Origin: Crotophaga sulcirostris
Taxonomy: Eukaryota; Chordata; Aves; Cuculiformes; Crotophagidae
Assembly (NCBI GenBank): GCA_013397455.1
Contig: VYZB01000383.1
Coordinates: 326,743 to 390,742, forward strand
Direction of reading: 5' to 3'
Length of the DNA: 64,000 nucleotides
Part shown: positions 63,137 through 64,000 of the stretch, piece by piece
Numbering within the stretch: position 1 is the stretch's first letter
Layout: each line of letters opens with the position of its first letter
The notes under the pieces: generated by a model
The model's input: only the letters and a program-made list of their open reading frames with translations
Database searches by the model: none
Told to the model about the DNA's origin: nothing
Program-made: the position numbers and the translations under genes

Positions 63137-63435
63137 TTCCCCCCCAAAATTCACAGGTTTCTCCACAAATTCCAAATTTCTCCATCAAAAGTTTCCGTTT
63201 TCCTCTTAATTCCCCTATTTCTTCTCAAAATTGCCATATTTCTCCCCAAATTTTTCCCTTTATCCCCTAAAAAGTCCCCTTTCTCTTCTAAAATTCAGCA
63301 TTTCCCCCAAATCCTAATTTTCTCCTCAAAATTCACATTTTTCACCCAAAATTCCCCCTTTCCCCTCAAAATTCCCCGTTGCCCCTTGAAATTCCACATT
63401 TTCCTGCAAAATTCACATATTTCTCTCCCAAATTC
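63136..63435. repeat. Degenerate 21-bp (some 18-bp) pyrimidine-rich minisatellite
   Basis: About 14 units of the form TTTCTCCCCAAAATTCCCC. Length differences between units appear to be 3 bp, so the plus-strand frame 63026-63544 stays open throughout. It reads as a heptad-like series (KIAIFLP, KFFPLSP, KKSPFSS, KIQHFPQ, KIPRCPL, KFHIFLQ). No gene context, so called a repeat and not a gene. Confidence 0.8.
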
Positions 63436-64000
63436 TTGGGGCTTACTGTCTTTAAACTTAAAGACTCTCGGAATTCTTGTATTCTGTGGACCACACCTTG
63501 AGGGTAGCTGGGGACAGGTGATACCACCCACAGCAAGTAGCTGAAAGTACATACTCCTGAGTACTGGAGAAAAAAAGCACTTTCCAATTTGAGCATTTGG
63601 GGAATAAAATGATAAGATAAAATCCCATCATTCTGATTTCCCTGTTTTCCCTGTCGGTTTCCATCTTTTAATACCAAATATGTTCTGATGTCAGTAATGA
63701 GAATTGCTGGCTGTGGAGCTAATGCTGCACAGTGTCTTGGAGCAGAGCACACCTGAGTTCCTGTGCTGCCTCTGTTTTGAGGATTCATGATATTAGTTAG
63801 ACCTGAGCTGTGGTCTGGAGAGAAAGCAATACAGCATCGCAAGGAGATAATCCTTTTTGAAAGGATGATTTTCTTTATTTAATTCTCTTTTTCAAAATCA
63901 TCCACGTTGTCTTCCGTTGCCAATTCCTCAGCAGTTTCAGAACACAATTAAAAGGCCATGTTCGTCTATGCTTGATTCCCTAGATAGCTTCTGCTTCCAC
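63436..64000. other. Intergenic stretch, no gene recognised
   Basis: No exon or known repeat seen up to the window end. Confidence 0.4.

Noticed and set aside
63070..63435. CRISPR-like regular repeats
   Set aside because: Units are contiguous and degenerate with no unique spacers, and the genome is vertebrate.
1..64000. tRNA, rRNA or snRNA genes
   Set aside because: No recognisable A/B boxes, cloverleaf or conserved RNA core noticed by eye. A covariance-model scan would be needed to exclude small or degenerate ones.
46699..64000. Endogenous retrovirus or LTR remnants
   Set aside because: No paired LTRs, primer-binding site or gag/pol/env-like frame seen. The repeats found are CR1 or simple repeats.

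Overview
This window is vertebrate genomic DNA, almost certainly from a bird. Two multi-exon genes sit head to head, there are many 5'-truncated CR1 LINE fragments, and a GC-rich CpG-island promoter and a GC-rich minisatellite are both broken by assembly gaps (4724-5274 and 26356-27147). I found no bacterial, plasmid or viral genes. The host species cannot be named from this sequence. The density of one young-looking CR1 subfamily fits a bird lineage with recent CR1 activity.

Layout: 1-9612 holds CR1 fragments, a C-rich 11-bp minisatellite running into a gap, and no recognised exon. 9613-25529 (minus strand) is a complete IQCB1 (NPHP5, nephrocystin-5) with 13 coding exons. Every junction is phase-consistent and together they give 595 codons plus stop. 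25530-26274 is a short, CpG-rich, divergent (bidirectional) promoter. 26275-39470 (plus strand) is EAF2 (ELL-associated factor 2) with 6 coding exons. The end of its exon 1 and the start of intron 1 are hidden in the second gap. The EAF2 3' UTR ends near 40270. 40271-64000 is gene-poor, with seven copies of the young CR1 subfamily, an old duplicated non-CR1 segment, and an in-frame 21-bp minisatellite at 63136-63435.

The IQCB1/EAF2 divergent pair is the same arrangement as on human 3q13.33. IQCB1 is a ciliary/centrosomal calmodulin-binding protein and EAF2 is a transcription-elongation cofactor. They share a promoter rather than a pathway. The neighbours expected from human gene order (GOLGB1 beyond IQCB1, SLC15A2 beyond EAF2) were not recognised in the window.

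The observations most worth a second look are: coding-like antisense ORFs in the last EAF2 intron, one followed by a same-strand poly(A) signal; a two-codon uORF in optimal context just before the EAF2 start; an IQCB1 acceptor in a long T tract with an out-of-frame competing CAG 16 nt away; the clustering of young CR1 copies outside the gene pair; and the frame-keeping 21-bp repeat array near the right end.
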